Shown here in pieces: positions 7,805-15,388 of a stretch of 17,797 nt of DNA (position 1 is the first letter of the stretch; each line of letters starts with the position of its first letter). The notes beneath the pieces are model-generated. The model was not told the origin of the DNA and made no database searches. It saw only the letters and a program-made list of their open reading frames with translations. A program made the position numbers and the translations under genes. The DNA comes from a bacterium UBA2214 (GTDB taxonomy: Bacteria; Zhuqueibacterota; Zhuqueibacteria; Residuimicrobiales; Residuimicrobiaceae), in NCBI GenBank assembly GCA_002327255.1, contig DCUM01000193.1, positions 1 to 17,797 of the forward strand, read 5' to 3'.

Positions 7805-8875
7805 TCACCCTCTGCGCCTTTTACGCACTTCCTGCAGGAAGACGATGACCAGGGTCAAAGCCGTCAGCGGAATGACAAACTCCAGCATGACCGCACTGAA
7901 CCCGGGCAGCGCATCATGCTGTGTCGCATCCAATGCCAGATAGAGCGTATAGACGATATAATAACCGAGCAACAACATCCCCTCCAGCCGGCTGATCACC
8001 CCGTCCGTGAAAAAAATGGGCAGGCAGGCAAAAGCCACCGCGATCATCACCGGAATATCGAAGCGAATGACCGATGGCGCAACCGCGATGCCATGGGGAG
8101 CGATGAGGGCGGTGATGCCGAGCACGGCCACGATATTGAGGATGTTGCTGCCGACCACATTGCCGACCGCAATGTCGCGTTCACCGCGGCGTGCGGCCAC
8201 AACAGAGGTGACCACCTCGGGCAAGGAGGTGCCGGCAGCGACGATCGTCAGTCCGATGATCAGTTCACTGACGCCCAGATACTCGGCAAAGATCACGGCG
8301 CTGGCCACGAGCCAACGCGAACCCAGAACCAGCATCGCCAGACCGCCACAGGCCAGAACAAGATTCCGGAGCCAACTGCGCCTGCCCGGCGCTGCAGATG
8401 GAGTGGCGGTCTCTTGTTGCGCCGCTGTGGTTTCCTTGCGGCTGGCGTGAAACAGAAAGATCAGGTAGACAGCCAGTCCGATGATCAGAAAAAGGCCGTC
8501 CAGCCGGCCAATATTTCCATCCAGGGCTAACAACAGAACGAGCACAGAGAGTATGATCATCACCGGCACATCGAGCCGGACCAACTGTTGTGAGACCACC
8601 AGGGGCACGATCAGCGCAGAGAGTCCCAGAATGAGCAAGATGTTAAAGATATTGCTGCCGATGACGTTTCCCAACGCCAGAGCGGCCTGACCGGTAAACG
8701 CTGATTTTATACTCACCGCCAACTCGGGCGAACTGGTGCCAAACGCCACCACCGTCAGACCGATAACCAGGGGCGAAATACCGAGCGCGGCGGCCATTCG
8801 CGATGCGCCTTTTATGAGCAGTTCGGCGCCGAAGATGAGAAGGCCAATTCCGGCAAAAAAGAGAAATACGGTCAT
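7805..8875 (-). CDS. calcium/sodium antiporter (CaCA superfamily, YrbG-like)
   Basis: A 356-residue inner-membrane exchanger predicted to export Ca2+ in exchange for Na+. The two inverted alpha repeats of the CaCA superfamily are complete. The first has GTSSPE (46-51) and GNVIGSNIFN (69-78); the second has GTSLPE (215-220) and GNVVGSNILN (238-247). The acidic ion-binding glutamates are present in both. About ten hydrophobic segments flank a short charged loop (about 145-170, SRKETTAAQQE) between the two halves. I chose the start at 8875, giving MTVFLFFAGIGLL, because GGGAG lies five bases upstream and the first membrane helix then begins immediately. A longer frame reaching 8953 adds a polar segment unlike the family. 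The gene stands alone. Confidence 0.93.
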   Translation of the reverse strand: MTVFLFFAGIGLLIFGAELLIKGASRMAAALGISPLVIGLTVVAFGTSSPELAVSIKSAFTGQAALALGNVIGSNIFNILLILGLSALIVPLVVSQQLVRLDVPVMIILSVLVLLLALDGNIGRLDGLFLIIGLAVYLIFLFHASRKETTAAQQETATPSAAPGRRSWLRNLVLACGGLAMLVLGSRWLVASAVIFAEYLGVSELIIGLTIVAAGTSLPEVVTSVVAARRGERDIAVGNVVGSNILNIVAVLGITALIAPHGIAVAPSVIRFDIPVMIAVAFACLPIFFTDGVISRLEGMLLLGYYIVYTLYLALDATQHDALPGFSAVMLEFVIPLTALTLVIVFLQEVRKRRRG

Positions 8876-9480
8876 ATCACTCCCGTTATGATTCGGGGAT
8901 GGACCCATGGCCGCGCTCAATGCTGACGCCATCCGGTTGCAGCGTGGCGACAAGTGGTTACTCTCCTGACCCTTGTTGCCGTTATACCAACACGCTTGCG
9001 CCTGTCGCCCGCGCGCGATTTTTATGCATTGAATTTGTCGAATTTCCGGGAAATATGCAAGTAAATATAAGCTAACGCCTCCCCGGGCAAATTCGCCGCT
9101 GCGCTTTTACAGTGCTTGCCGTTGAGCGGGACAGAAATAACTTGATCTCGAAGCTGCGAAAAGCTATATTTCATCCGGATTATGATCGTGTCGTTACCGG
9201 AAAACACCCCTTCGAATCCAGAAACAACCATCGTCCGAATACCGGTTCATACTTCCTGGGCGAGTTTGCTGCCCGGGAAGATGCTGTCTCGGAAAGCAAA
9301 AAAAACATCGTCCGCATAGCGACGGATACGGATGGCCGCCGGCTCACAGGAAACAACGCTCTCATCACCAACCAACCCGGTAAATCCGGGCGTCACGCAT
9401 CGCCCCGCAACCGTCCTGTGGAGAAAACACCGCGCAGCCACTTTGCGATCCATGCCCCGGATAATCAAGGAGTTTCTTGA
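8876..9480. other. 605-base intergenic region, possible long leader
   Basis: No convincing gene was found on either strand. Open frames here (9112-9480 plus, 9022-9231 minus) lack ribosome binding sites and family features. Visible structure: a near-palindrome ATTTCC-G-GGAAAT at 9042-9054 preceded by a GAATTT direct repeat and flanked by TATGCA (9023-9028, 9054-9059); a promoter candidate at 9142-9170; and a CCCGG/CCGGG hairpin at 9376-9390. If that promoter serves the gene at 9481, the transcript would carry about 300 untranslated bases. Confidence 0.4.
9142..9170 (+). promoter_or_regulatory. sigma70-like promoter candidate
   Basis: TTGATC (9142-9147) and TATATT (9165-9170) are 17 bases apart and point toward the lipoprotein gene that starts 310 bases downstream. 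Spacing and hexamers resemble the candidate in front of ychF, which shares the TATATT -10 element. Confidence 0.4.
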
Positions 9481-9936
9481 ATGCATAAAATCATCATCCA
9501 AACCGGCAGGTTCGTGTTGACAGGTATCCTGCTGGCCACCCTGGTGGCAGGCTCCGGCTGTCAGCGCGATCAATCCAGCGAAGCCGAAGCGGCCCTCCGC
9601 GCTTTTCACCGGGCGTTTGACCAAAAAGACTTGACCGCCCTGAAAACCCTGTGCAGCGCGGAGATGTTCTGGTATACCCTCAACGGCAAGGCCCTGCAGC
9701 CGCCGCAATTCGACGCCTTTTTCACCCCCATGCTGCAGCGCTGGGAGAATCTCCAAACCACCCTGCAGGAGGTGCAGCTGCGCGGTCACGGGCGTTTCAT
9801 GACGGCGCGCTATAAAAGCATCATCCTCATCACCAGCAACGGCAGCAGCTCAGCGATGCATAACCTGCACACCATGATTCTGATCAAAGAGGACGGCGCC
9901 TGGAAAGTCTGGCAACATCATATGAGCAAGGAGTGA
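9481..9936 (+). CDS. small NTF2-like (SnoaL/DUF4440-type) exported protein, probable lipoprotein
   Basis: A 151-residue protein beginning with a signal sequence (positive start, hydrophobic FVLTGILLATLVAG) that ends at GSGC (C27). A lipid anchor at C27 is likely, although the -3 residue is not ideal for a lipobox. The mature part opens with EAEAALRAFHRAFDQKDLTAL and runs through a C-terminal DGAWKVWQHH strand. This is the layout of the NTF2-like superfamily, cone-shaped small domains that bind ligands or catalyse isomerisation. No catalytic residue could be assigned. AAGGAG (9467-9472) precedes the ATG by eight bases. The ribosome binding site of the following dehydrogenase overlaps the last codons, so the two probably form one transcript, though no functional link is evident. 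Confidence 0.75.
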   Translation: MHKIIIQTGRFVLTGILLATLVAGSGCQRDQSSEAEAALRAFHRAFDQKDLTALKTLCSAEMFWYTLNGKALQPPQFDAFFTPMLQRWENLQTTLQEVQLRGHGRFMTARYKSIILITSNGSSSAMHNLHTMILIKEDGAWKVWQHHMSKE

Positions 9937-9943
9937 GTATCCT

Positions 9944-10846
9944 GTGGAAGAGACCCTGAAAGAAACACCGATCGGTTTTATCGGCCTCGGCATCATGGGA
10001 GCGCCGATGGTTTTGAATCTGCTCAAGGCTGGCTTTCCCGTCACGGTCTATAACCGCAGCACCGGCCGCACGCAGGCCGCTGTTGAAGCAGGCGCCCGCG
10101 CAGCCGCATCGCCCGCCGAGGTGGCCGAACAGAGCGACATCATCATTACCATGGTGACCGACTCCCCCGACGTGGTGGAGGTCATCGCAGGCGCGCACGG
10201 GGTTCTGCAAAGCCTGCGGCCGGGGTCCGTGGTCATCGACATGAGCACCATCTCGCCCTCGGTGACGCGGCGGCTGGCCGCCGAGATCGAAAAAAAGGGC
10301 GGCGAGATGCTCGATGCACCGGTGAGTGGAGGCGACAGCGGCGCCAAAGCGGGAACCCTGGCGATCATGGTGGGCGGCAAGGCCGATGTCTTTGAACGCT
10401 GCCTGCCGGTTTTTCAGGCCATGGGCAAATCCATCACCCTCGTCGGCGGCCACGGCATGGGCCAGACCGTGAAATTGTGCAATCAGATTCTGGTTTCAGT
10501 GACCAATCTGGCTGTCTGCGAGGCGGTTCAGTTCGCACGCCGGGCCGGCGTGGATGCGAACGTCATGATCGAAGCAGTCAAAAACGGCGCGGCCGCTTCC
10601 TGGCAGCTCGGCAACCTCGGCCCGCGCATGGTCGCGGGCGATTTCGCACCCGGGTTCATGATCGATCTGCAGCAGAAGGATCTCTCTCTGGCGCTGGATG
10701 CCGCGCGGGAGATGAAGCTGCCCTCACCGGCGCTGGCGCTGGTGTCCCAACTCTTCAGCGGCTGTCAGGCGCACGGCGAAGGCCGAGAAGGTACGCAGGC
10801 GCTGATCAAATCGCTGCAGCGGCTGGGGAACACCGGGAAACCATAG
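9944..10846 (+). CDS. NAD(P)-dependent beta-hydroxyacid dehydrogenase (3-hydroxyisobutyrate dehydrogenase / glyoxylate reductase family)
   Basis: A 300-residue cytosolic oxidoreductase of the 6-phosphogluconate dehydrogenase-like superfamily, interconverting a beta-hydroxyacid and its aldehyde or keto form. The Rossmann motif is GFIGLGIMGAPM (11-22). NRS (37-39) after the second strand carries an arginine where NADPH-using members bind the 2'-phosphate, so NADPH is the likelier cofactor. The substrate loop is DAPVSGGDSGAKAGTL (124-139). GQTVKLCNQ supplies the catalytic lysine (K177) and asparagine (N180). The length is normal. Translation begins at a GTG (9944); AAGGAG (9928-9933) lies inside the end of the upstream gene. 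The exact substrate (hydroxyisobutyrate, tartronate semialdehyde, glyoxylate or succinic semialdehyde) cannot be settled from sequence alone. Confidence 0.9.
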   Translation: MEETLKETPIGFIGLGIMGAPMVLNLLKAGFPVTVYNRSTGRTQAAVEAGARAAASPAEVAEQSDIIITMVTDSPDVVEVIAGAHGVLQSLRPGSVVIDMSTISPSVTRRLAAEIEKKGGEMLDAPVSGGDSGAKAGTLAIMVGGKADVFERCLPVFQAMGKSITLVGGHGMGQTVKLCNQILVSVTNLAVCEAVQFARRAGVDANVMIEAVKNGAAASWQLGNLGPRMVAGDFAPGFMIDLQQKDLSLALDAAREMKLPSPALALVSQLFSGCQAHGEGREGTQALIKSLQRLGNTGKP

Positions 10847-10849
10847 CGG

Positions 10850-10897
10850 CTGCGAAACAGTGCCTTGAATACATTGGTCCAGGTCTTCGTTTCGCAG
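10850..10897. promoter_or_regulatory. 9-base perfect inverted repeat between dehydrogenase and beta-lactamase genes
   Basis: CTGCGAAAC (10850-10858) is matched by GTTTCGCAG (10889-10897) across a 30-base loop, starting four bases after the dehydrogenase stop and ending 54 bases before the beta-lactamase ATG. It could act as an RNA hairpin limiting read-through or as a wide operator. No T-run follows, so a simple intrinsic terminator is less likely. Confidence 0.35.
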
Positions 10898-10951
10898 ATT
10901 GAACGCTGGTTTGGAACCCTTCGGCCCCAACCTGTCTTTGAGGAGTTATAA

Positions 10952-11737
10952 ATGCATTCCGCACGCATCACGCTGTTTCTCTTTCTCGTCGTTTGTCTGG
11001 TTCAGGGGCAGACGATTCTGCCGTCCGATCTGGCGCTGGATGAGGTCTTTTCCGGCTATGAAGCCGCCATGGTGATTCGCAACTTGCAGACAGGCGCCGT
11101 ATCAAGGTATCATGCCTCGGAATGCCGTGAACGCTGGTCGCCATGCTCCACCTATAAAATACCGCACGCCCTGATCGCGCTTGAAACCGGGGTCCTGAAC
11201 GACCAGCATCATGTACTGCCCTGGGACGGCGTCGAACACCCCCTCTCCGCATGGAACAGAGATCTGACCCTCAGCGAGGCCATACAGGTTTCTTCCGTTC
11301 CCTACTTTCAGCAGGTGTCGCAAAAAATCGGGCGCGATCGCATGCAGATGTGGATCGATTCTCTCCACTATGGCAATCAGGATATTTCCGGTGAGTTAAC
11401 GCGATTCTGGCTCGGTTCGACGCTGACCATTTCTTGTGACGAACAGGTCGATTTTCTCACCCGTTTGATCACCATGAAATTGCCCTGCGCCCGGCATCAG
11501 GTCGAGCGCATTATTCGCATCATCCGCCAGGACACCACAAACCACGGCGTCTGGTATGGCAAAACCGGGGGCTGCGGTCCTGACGGCATAACGGATCATG
11601 GCTGGTTCGTGGGCTTTATCGAACAGAACGAACAGACCTGGGTCTATGCGACCCTGATCCATGGGGGTGAACGCCCCAATGGTCAGGAAGCGCGGCGGCG
11701 CTGTGCACGCGCACTGCAAGCACTCGGTCTGTGGTAG
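10952..11737 (+). CDS. bla: class D (OXA-type) beta-lactamase
   Basis: A 261-residue periplasmic serine beta-lactamase that should hydrolyse beta-lactam rings. The signal peptide covers residues 1-19 or so (FLFLVVCLVQG). All class D motifs are present. STYK (66-69) holds the nucleophile S66 and the lysine that is carboxylated in this class. SSV (114-116) is the S-x-V motif, YGN is at 140-142, and FWLGS (152-156) contains the tryptophan (W153) that stabilises the carboxylated lysine. KTG is at 204-206, followed by a WFVGF strand. Motif spacing is almost the same as in OXA-10, and the length is normal, so the enzyme should be active. AGGAG (10941-10945) lies six bases before the ATG. No integron, insertion sequence or other resistance gene is nearby, and the setting looks chromosomal and intrinsic. 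The spectrum of activity cannot be read from sequence. Confidence 0.95.
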   Translation: MHSARITLFLFLVVCLVQGQTILPSDLALDEVFSGYEAAMVIRNLQTGAVSRYHASECRERWSPCSTYKIPHALIALETGVLNDQHHVLPWDGVEHPLSAWNRDLTLSEAIQVSSVPYFQQVSQKIGRDRMQMWIDSLHYGNQDISGELTRFWLGSTLTISCDEQVDFLTRLITMKLPCARHQVERIIRIIRQDTTNHGVWYGKTGGCGPDGITDHGWFVGFIEQNEQTWVYATLIHGGERPNGQEARRRCARALQALGLW

Positions 11738-12051
11738 CAGGGGATCGTCCATCAGTCAAACACGTGCTCCTTGTCACCAACGGCAAAGCGCAAAAAACGT
11801 ATATTGGGAAAAGCGCAATAAAAGATTCGCTGATTTGCCTATCCTGACGGTATAATGGGAGAGAGAGAATGTCCCTATATCATGATCCCGGATCCGGCAT
11901 GATACAGGATACTGTCACGACCCGGGATCCGTCCTGTTTACACAAAGTTCTCGACACCGGACATTCACACGAGACGCTGTTTTGCCAGGCTTGTCTATCC
12001 TCTTTGTGGCGGCGTGACGCAAGTAAAGAAAGGTCATATCTGGATTAAACA
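11738..12051. other. 314-base intergenic region with nested inverted repeats
   Basis: No gene was found. A TATAAT at 11851-11856 points toward the lipoprotein gene but lacks a good -35 at normal spacing. The stretch 11877-11937 is dense in inverted repeats (separate entry). No strong ribosome binding site precedes the ATG at 12052. Confidence 0.4.
11884..11937. repeat. overlapping inverted repeats, possible structured element
   Basis: GATCCCGG (11884-11891) pairs with CCGGGATC (11922-11929). ACAGGA (11904-11909) pairs with TCCTGT (11932-11937). The palindrome CCGGATCCGG sits at 11888-11897, flanked by ATCATG and CATGAT. The first two pairings cross, so only one can form at a time in RNA. The right arm (GACCCGGGATCCGT) resembles the right arm of the hairpin at 17754-17789. 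Confidence 0.4.
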
Positions 12052-14319
12052 ATGAAACCTTTATCCGGCTTGAGAGTGGAAATGTTAACCCTTTTTCGGA
12101 GTGTGCGTATGGCGGGTGTGCTTATTTACAGACGGGCATCCGGCTTCTCGGCGGGCGTGTCTGTCCTGTGCCTCCGAGTGCGTCTGGCAGGCGCCTTCGC
12201 CTCCAGATCGGCATCCGTCTTCACAGCGGGCGTGTATGCCATCGCTCTGGCCTGCCTCTCCTGCACCATCGAGTCCCCCAAAGCGCCCACCTGGGACACC
12301 ACCCTGCGCGTGCCCCTGACCGATCACACTTACTCCATCGAGGAGATGATCCAGGGGGACGAACATCTCGGCGCCGGCGCCGACGGTTTGCTCGCCTTTC
12401 ATTACGAGCAGGGACTGGATACGTCCTTTGTCGATGACTATCTCACCTTCCCGGAAATTCACGAACGCATCAGCGTCGGCCTGGATGCCCTCAGCATTCC
12501 CAATATTCCCGTACTGGCCGACCGGTTCCTTTGGGCCCAGCTCACTGCGGAAGCCATCAGTAAAGACGGCTCGAGCGGCACCATCGCGCCCTTTTCCTTC
12601 AACCGTGTGGCGGGCGCCTTTCATGCCAGCGAAGACCTGGTCTACGCCGCGCTGACCACCGGCACGGCCTGGCTCCACGTCTACAACCATCTTCCGGTCG
12701 CCCTGGAAAATGTCATCTTTTCCCTGCAGGATCCCGCCACCTCCGCCATCGTCGTCGCCGCACCGATGCTGCGCCAGCTGGCGGCATTCGATTCCGCCCT
12801 GGTGGAGGTGGCCATGGCGGGCGTGCATATTCCGCCTGAAAGCCGCTGGCTGATCAGCGGCAATTCACCGGGAAGCCATGGCACTGTCATTCCCATCGAC
12901 GCGGCATTGTCGGTCGATATGGTTTCGGAGCTGCGCAGTTTCAGCATCTCCCAGATCGAAGCGCGTATCCCCCCCCTGACCATCAACCATTCCGAATCCG
13001 TGGTAATCGATGCAAGCGGTGAAAATGCCATTGCCGATCTGAAATTCAGGCGCGGACGCTTCCGCCTTCTCCTTGACAACCGCACGCCCTTTGCCAGCCC
13101 GAGTGTGTCGCTGCGATTTTTGGAAGTCAAAAACAGTCTGACGGGCTTTCCGCTGGAATTGAGTCTGGCATTGCGTCCTTTCAGCCAGCAAACAGTGGAA
13201 GTGCCGCTGGCGGCCTATACCGTTCATCTCGATCTGCCGCAGACCGGGTCGCCGCAGTATTTTCATCTCCAGATGCAGGCGCAAACCACCGATCTGCGCA
13301 GCCAATTCATCACCCTGGGAAATGAAAACAATATGATCGTCACCGTGGATATGGATGATCTGGTGCTCGATCATTATGAAGGCCGTTTGCACGCGCGCAC
13401 GGTGCGGCTGGACAGCACCGTGCAGAACGTCAAGGTGACGGATGAGTGGGGCACTCTGGACGGCGTCACGGTCAACGATGCGCGGCTGCAGGCGACACTG
13501 TACCATACCATCGCGATGCCCATCCAGTTTCATGGCGCGCTCTTTGGATTCAACGACCGGGGTGAGACGGCCGTATTTCCCATCGATGTCGTGCTGGATC
13601 CGCCGGCGCCCGGGCAGGAAAAAGCCACGATTTTGCCCGTTTACACCAGCCTGAACAGCTCCATCGTTCCGTTCATCAATCTGCAGCCGACCCGGCTGGC
13701 CGCCGGCGGCGCCATCACCATTGGCGATGGCAGGACGATCGGCCATGTCAGCGCGACAGATTATGTGCGCGGCCGTTTCGTTCTCGACATCCCCGTCGAT
13801 CTGAAATGGGATGCCCGCTCGATCGAAGGCGCCACCGAAGAACTGCGCATCACACCCGGGCACCAGGATGGAGAAGTATTCGAGCAGCGCGATGAGGTGG
13901 TGATTTTGGCCGGCGCTTCCACGCGCCATCTTCGTTCTGTTTCCGTTATCGCGCAGATCGAGAACCATCTGCCGGTGGGCGGATCGCTCTTCATCTTTTT
14001 CGGCACCGATTCCAGCCGGCTGCGCACACAACCCGATGTGACGTTCGGTCCCTTGCGCATCGAAGCAGCGCCGGTCAACGCCGCAGGCATGGTCACCGCC
14101 GCCAGAACGCAGCGTCTCGGGACCTCCATACCCGAGGAGGCCATGCCTCTGTTCCATAATGACGGCCCCGCTGAAAAAACCGTTTATTTCAGCCATGTGG
14201 TCAAACTCGATGGCACCGGTGGTAAAAAAGCGCGGCTCTATCTAAGCGATTATGTCCGCGTTCAGGCGCTGCTGGAGATGAGCGTCCGCGTGGAGAATTT
14301 CGACAAGGATCTGCCATGA
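12052..14319 (+). CDS. large beta-rich surface lipoprotein of unknown function
   Basis: I do not recognise a named family. From the ATG at 12052 it is 755 residues. A hydrophobic stretch VYAIALACLSC ends in cysteines C68 and C71, and CTIESPKAPTWDTTLRVPL follows, a typical start for mature lipoproteins of this bacterial group. The rest is predicted mostly beta strand, with repeated alternating hydrophobic patterns and no transmembrane segment or catalytic motif. The true start is unclear: no good ribosome binding site precedes 12052, an ATG at 12082 follows GAGAGTGGA, and a GTG at 12178 would give a normal-length signal peptide. The extra N-terminal sequence consists of an in-frame 25-residue imperfect repeat. 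The stop overlaps the AmrS start (ATGA), so the two are translationally coupled. Anchoring in the outer or inner membrane is inferred only. Confidence 0.75.
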   Translation: MKPLSGLRVEMLTLFRSVRMAGVLIYRRASGFSAGVSVLCLRVRLAGAFASRSASVFTAGVYAIALACLSCTIESPKAPTWDTTLRVPLTDHTYSIEEMIQGDEHLGAGADGLLAFHYEQGLDTSFVDDYLTFPEIHERISVGLDALSIPNIPVLADRFLWAQLTAEAISKDGSSGTIAPFSFNRVAGAFHASEDLVYAALTTGTAWLHVYNHLPVALENVIFSLQDPATSAIVVAAPMLRQLAAFDSALVEVAMAGVHIPPESRWLISGNSPGSHGTVIPIDAALSVDMVSELRSFSISQIEARIPPLTINHSESVVIDASGENAIADLKFRRGRFRLLLDNRTPFASPSVSLRFLEVKNSLTGFPLELSLALRPFSQQTVEVPLAAYTVHLDLPQTGSPQYFHLQMQAQTTDLRSQFITLGNENNMIVTVDMDDLVLDHYEGRLHARTVRLDSTVQNVKVTDEWGTLDGVTVNDARLQATLYHTIAMPIQFHGALFGFNDRGETAVFPIDVVLDPPAPGQEKATILPVYTSLNSSIVPFINLQPTRLAAGGAITIGDGRTIGHVSATDYVRGRFVLDIPVDLKWDARSIEGATEELRITPGHQDGEVFEQRDEVVILAGASTRHLRSVSVIAQIENHLPVGGSLFIFFGTDSSRLRTQPDVTFGPLRIEAAPVNAAGMVTAARTQRLGTSIPEEAMPLFHNDGPAEKTVYFSHVVKLDGTGGKKARLYLSDYVRVQALLEMSVRVENFDKDLP
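12103..12252 (+). repeat. imperfect in-frame 75-base tandem duplication
   Basis: Units at 12103-12177 and 12178-12252 match at about 45 of the first 63 bases. In protein, residues 18-38 and 43-63 share V-R-x-A-G, R-x-A-S-x-F-x-A-G-V. The word ATCCGGCTT at 12063-12071 recurs at 12138-12146, again 75 bases apart, suggesting a degenerate earlier copy. The duplication lies entirely before the predicted lipid-acceptor cysteine. Confidence 0.6.
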
Positions 14320-15341
14320 TGCAAGCGCGATATTTTTCGACTCTCGATGGACAAAAGCTGCAGTGTCATCTCTGTCCCCATGAATGCATCATCGCCGATG
14401 ATCATCTCGGAGTCTGCGGTGTGCGCCAGAATCAAGGCGGCGTACTCAAGGCGCTCACCCATAACCTCGCCATCGCCCAACACATCGATCCCATTGAAAA
14501 GAAGCCGCTTTATCATGTACACCCCGGTTCGCGTACTTTTTCAGTGGCCGCGGCGGGGTGCAATTTTCATTGCCAGTTCTGCCAGAACCACGAAATCTCG
14601 CAGCTGCGCCCGGTGCATGGCCGCCTCCCCGGCCATCCGGTCACGGCGGCGGAGGTTGTCGACCAGGCATTGGCCAGCGAGTGCCGCACCATCGCCTGCA
14701 CCTATACCGAGCCCACGGTCTACTATGAATGGGCCCTGGATATCGCCCGCGGCGCACACACCAGTGGAGTTGGCACGGTCTGGGTGACCAATGGCTTTAT
14801 CAATGCCGAACCGCTGCGGGAAATCGCGCCCTTTTTGCTCGCCGCCAATGTGGACCTCAAGGCGTGGGACGATGATTTCTATCGCAAAATAGTCGGCGGC
14901 GCCCTGCAGCCCGTTCTCGATACCTTGCAGTTGATGAAAAAACTGGGGATCTGGGTCGAAGTGACCACACTGCTGGTGCCAGGCTATTGTGATGACGAAA
15001 AAACAATCCGCTCCATCGCCGACTATATCAGGGAGCATCTCGGCGTCGAGACGCCCTGGCACATCAGCCGCTTCTATCCGCACTATCGTCTCCATGGCGT
15101 TCCGGCCACCCCCTTGCACGTGCTGCGCCGCGCCCGCGAAATCGGCGTCGAAGCGGGACTGCGCTATGTCTACTGCGGCAATGCCCCGGGCGATGTGGGA
15201 GAGCATACTTTTTGTTACCGCTGCGGCGCGCTGCTCATCGAGCGCATCGGCTTTGAAGTGCTCAACGACAAGATCAGCGCCGGCCACTGTCCGGTGTGCC
15301 AGGCGGAGATCGACGGCATCGGCCTGAATGCTCCCGGATGA
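14316..15341 (+). CDS. amrS: AmmeMemoRadiSam system radical SAM enzyme
   Basis: A 341-residue cytosolic radical SAM protein related to pyruvate formate-lyase activating enzymes. GCNFHCQFCQN holds the [4Fe-4S] cluster cysteines C82, C86 and C89 in a CxxxCxxC arrangement. An N-terminal cysteine set (C17, C20, C24, C34, in QCHLCPHEC and GVCGVR) and a C-terminal zinc ribbon (C300, C303, C325, C328) match this subfamily. YTEPTVYYEW and VNLKAW-like NVDLKAW segments are also characteristic. The partners that name the system (AMMECR1-like and Memo-like proteins) are not in this window. I do not assign a substrate. Translation starts within the preceding lipoprotein gene (ATGA overlap); an adjacent ATG at 14319 is equally possible. 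A long hairpin three bases past the stop may end the transcript. Confidence 0.93.
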   Translation: MMQARYFSTLDGQKLQCHLCPHECIIADDHLGVCGVRQNQGGVLKALTHNLAIAQHIDPIEKKPLYHVHPGSRTFSVAAAGCNFHCQFCQNHEISQLRPVHGRLPGHPVTAAEVVDQALASECRTIACTYTEPTVYYEWALDIARGAHTSGVGTVWVTNGFINAEPLREIAPFLLAANVDLKAWDDDFYRKIVGGALQPVLDTLQLMKKLGIWVEVTTLLVPGYCDDEKTIRSIADYIREHLGVETPWHISRFYPHYRLHGVPATPLHVLRRAREIGVEAGLRYVYCGNAPGDVGEHTFCYRCGALLIERIGFEVLNDKISAGHCPVCQAEIDGIGLNAPG

Positions 15342-15344
15342 TGA

Positions 15345-15388
15345 CCTTTTTGCAGGCTTTTGCTGTTTAACGGCAGCCGCACAAAAGG
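15345..15388 (+). terminator. long bulged hairpin after amrS
   Basis: CCTTTT (15345-15350) pairs with AAAAGG (15383-15388), TGC (15351-15353) with GCA (15379-15381), GGC (15355-15357) with GCC (15376-15378), and TGCTG (15361-15365) with CGGCA (15371-15375, one G-T pair) around a TTTAA loop. This gives 17 pairs with three small bulges. It starts three bases after the stop codon. The lack of a following T-run makes a classical intrinsic terminator uncertain; it may instead protect the 3' end. Confidence 0.4.

Noticed and set aside
7751..8530. 259-codon open frame on the plus strand
   Set aside because: Antisense to the antiporter; the translation is polar and repetitive, while the minus strand gives clear alpha repeats.
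9112..9480. 122-codon open frame before the NTF2-like gene
   Set aside because: No ribosome binding site and no family features. Its beginning overlaps the promoter candidate.
11855..11902. 15-codon open frame overlapping TATAAT
   Set aside because: Its ATG lies inside the possible -10 element, so it could not be translated from that promoter, and there is no other support.
12865..14196. 443-codon open frame on the minus strand
   Set aside because: Antisense to the lipoprotein gene, low-complexity composition, no ribosome binding site or family resemblance.
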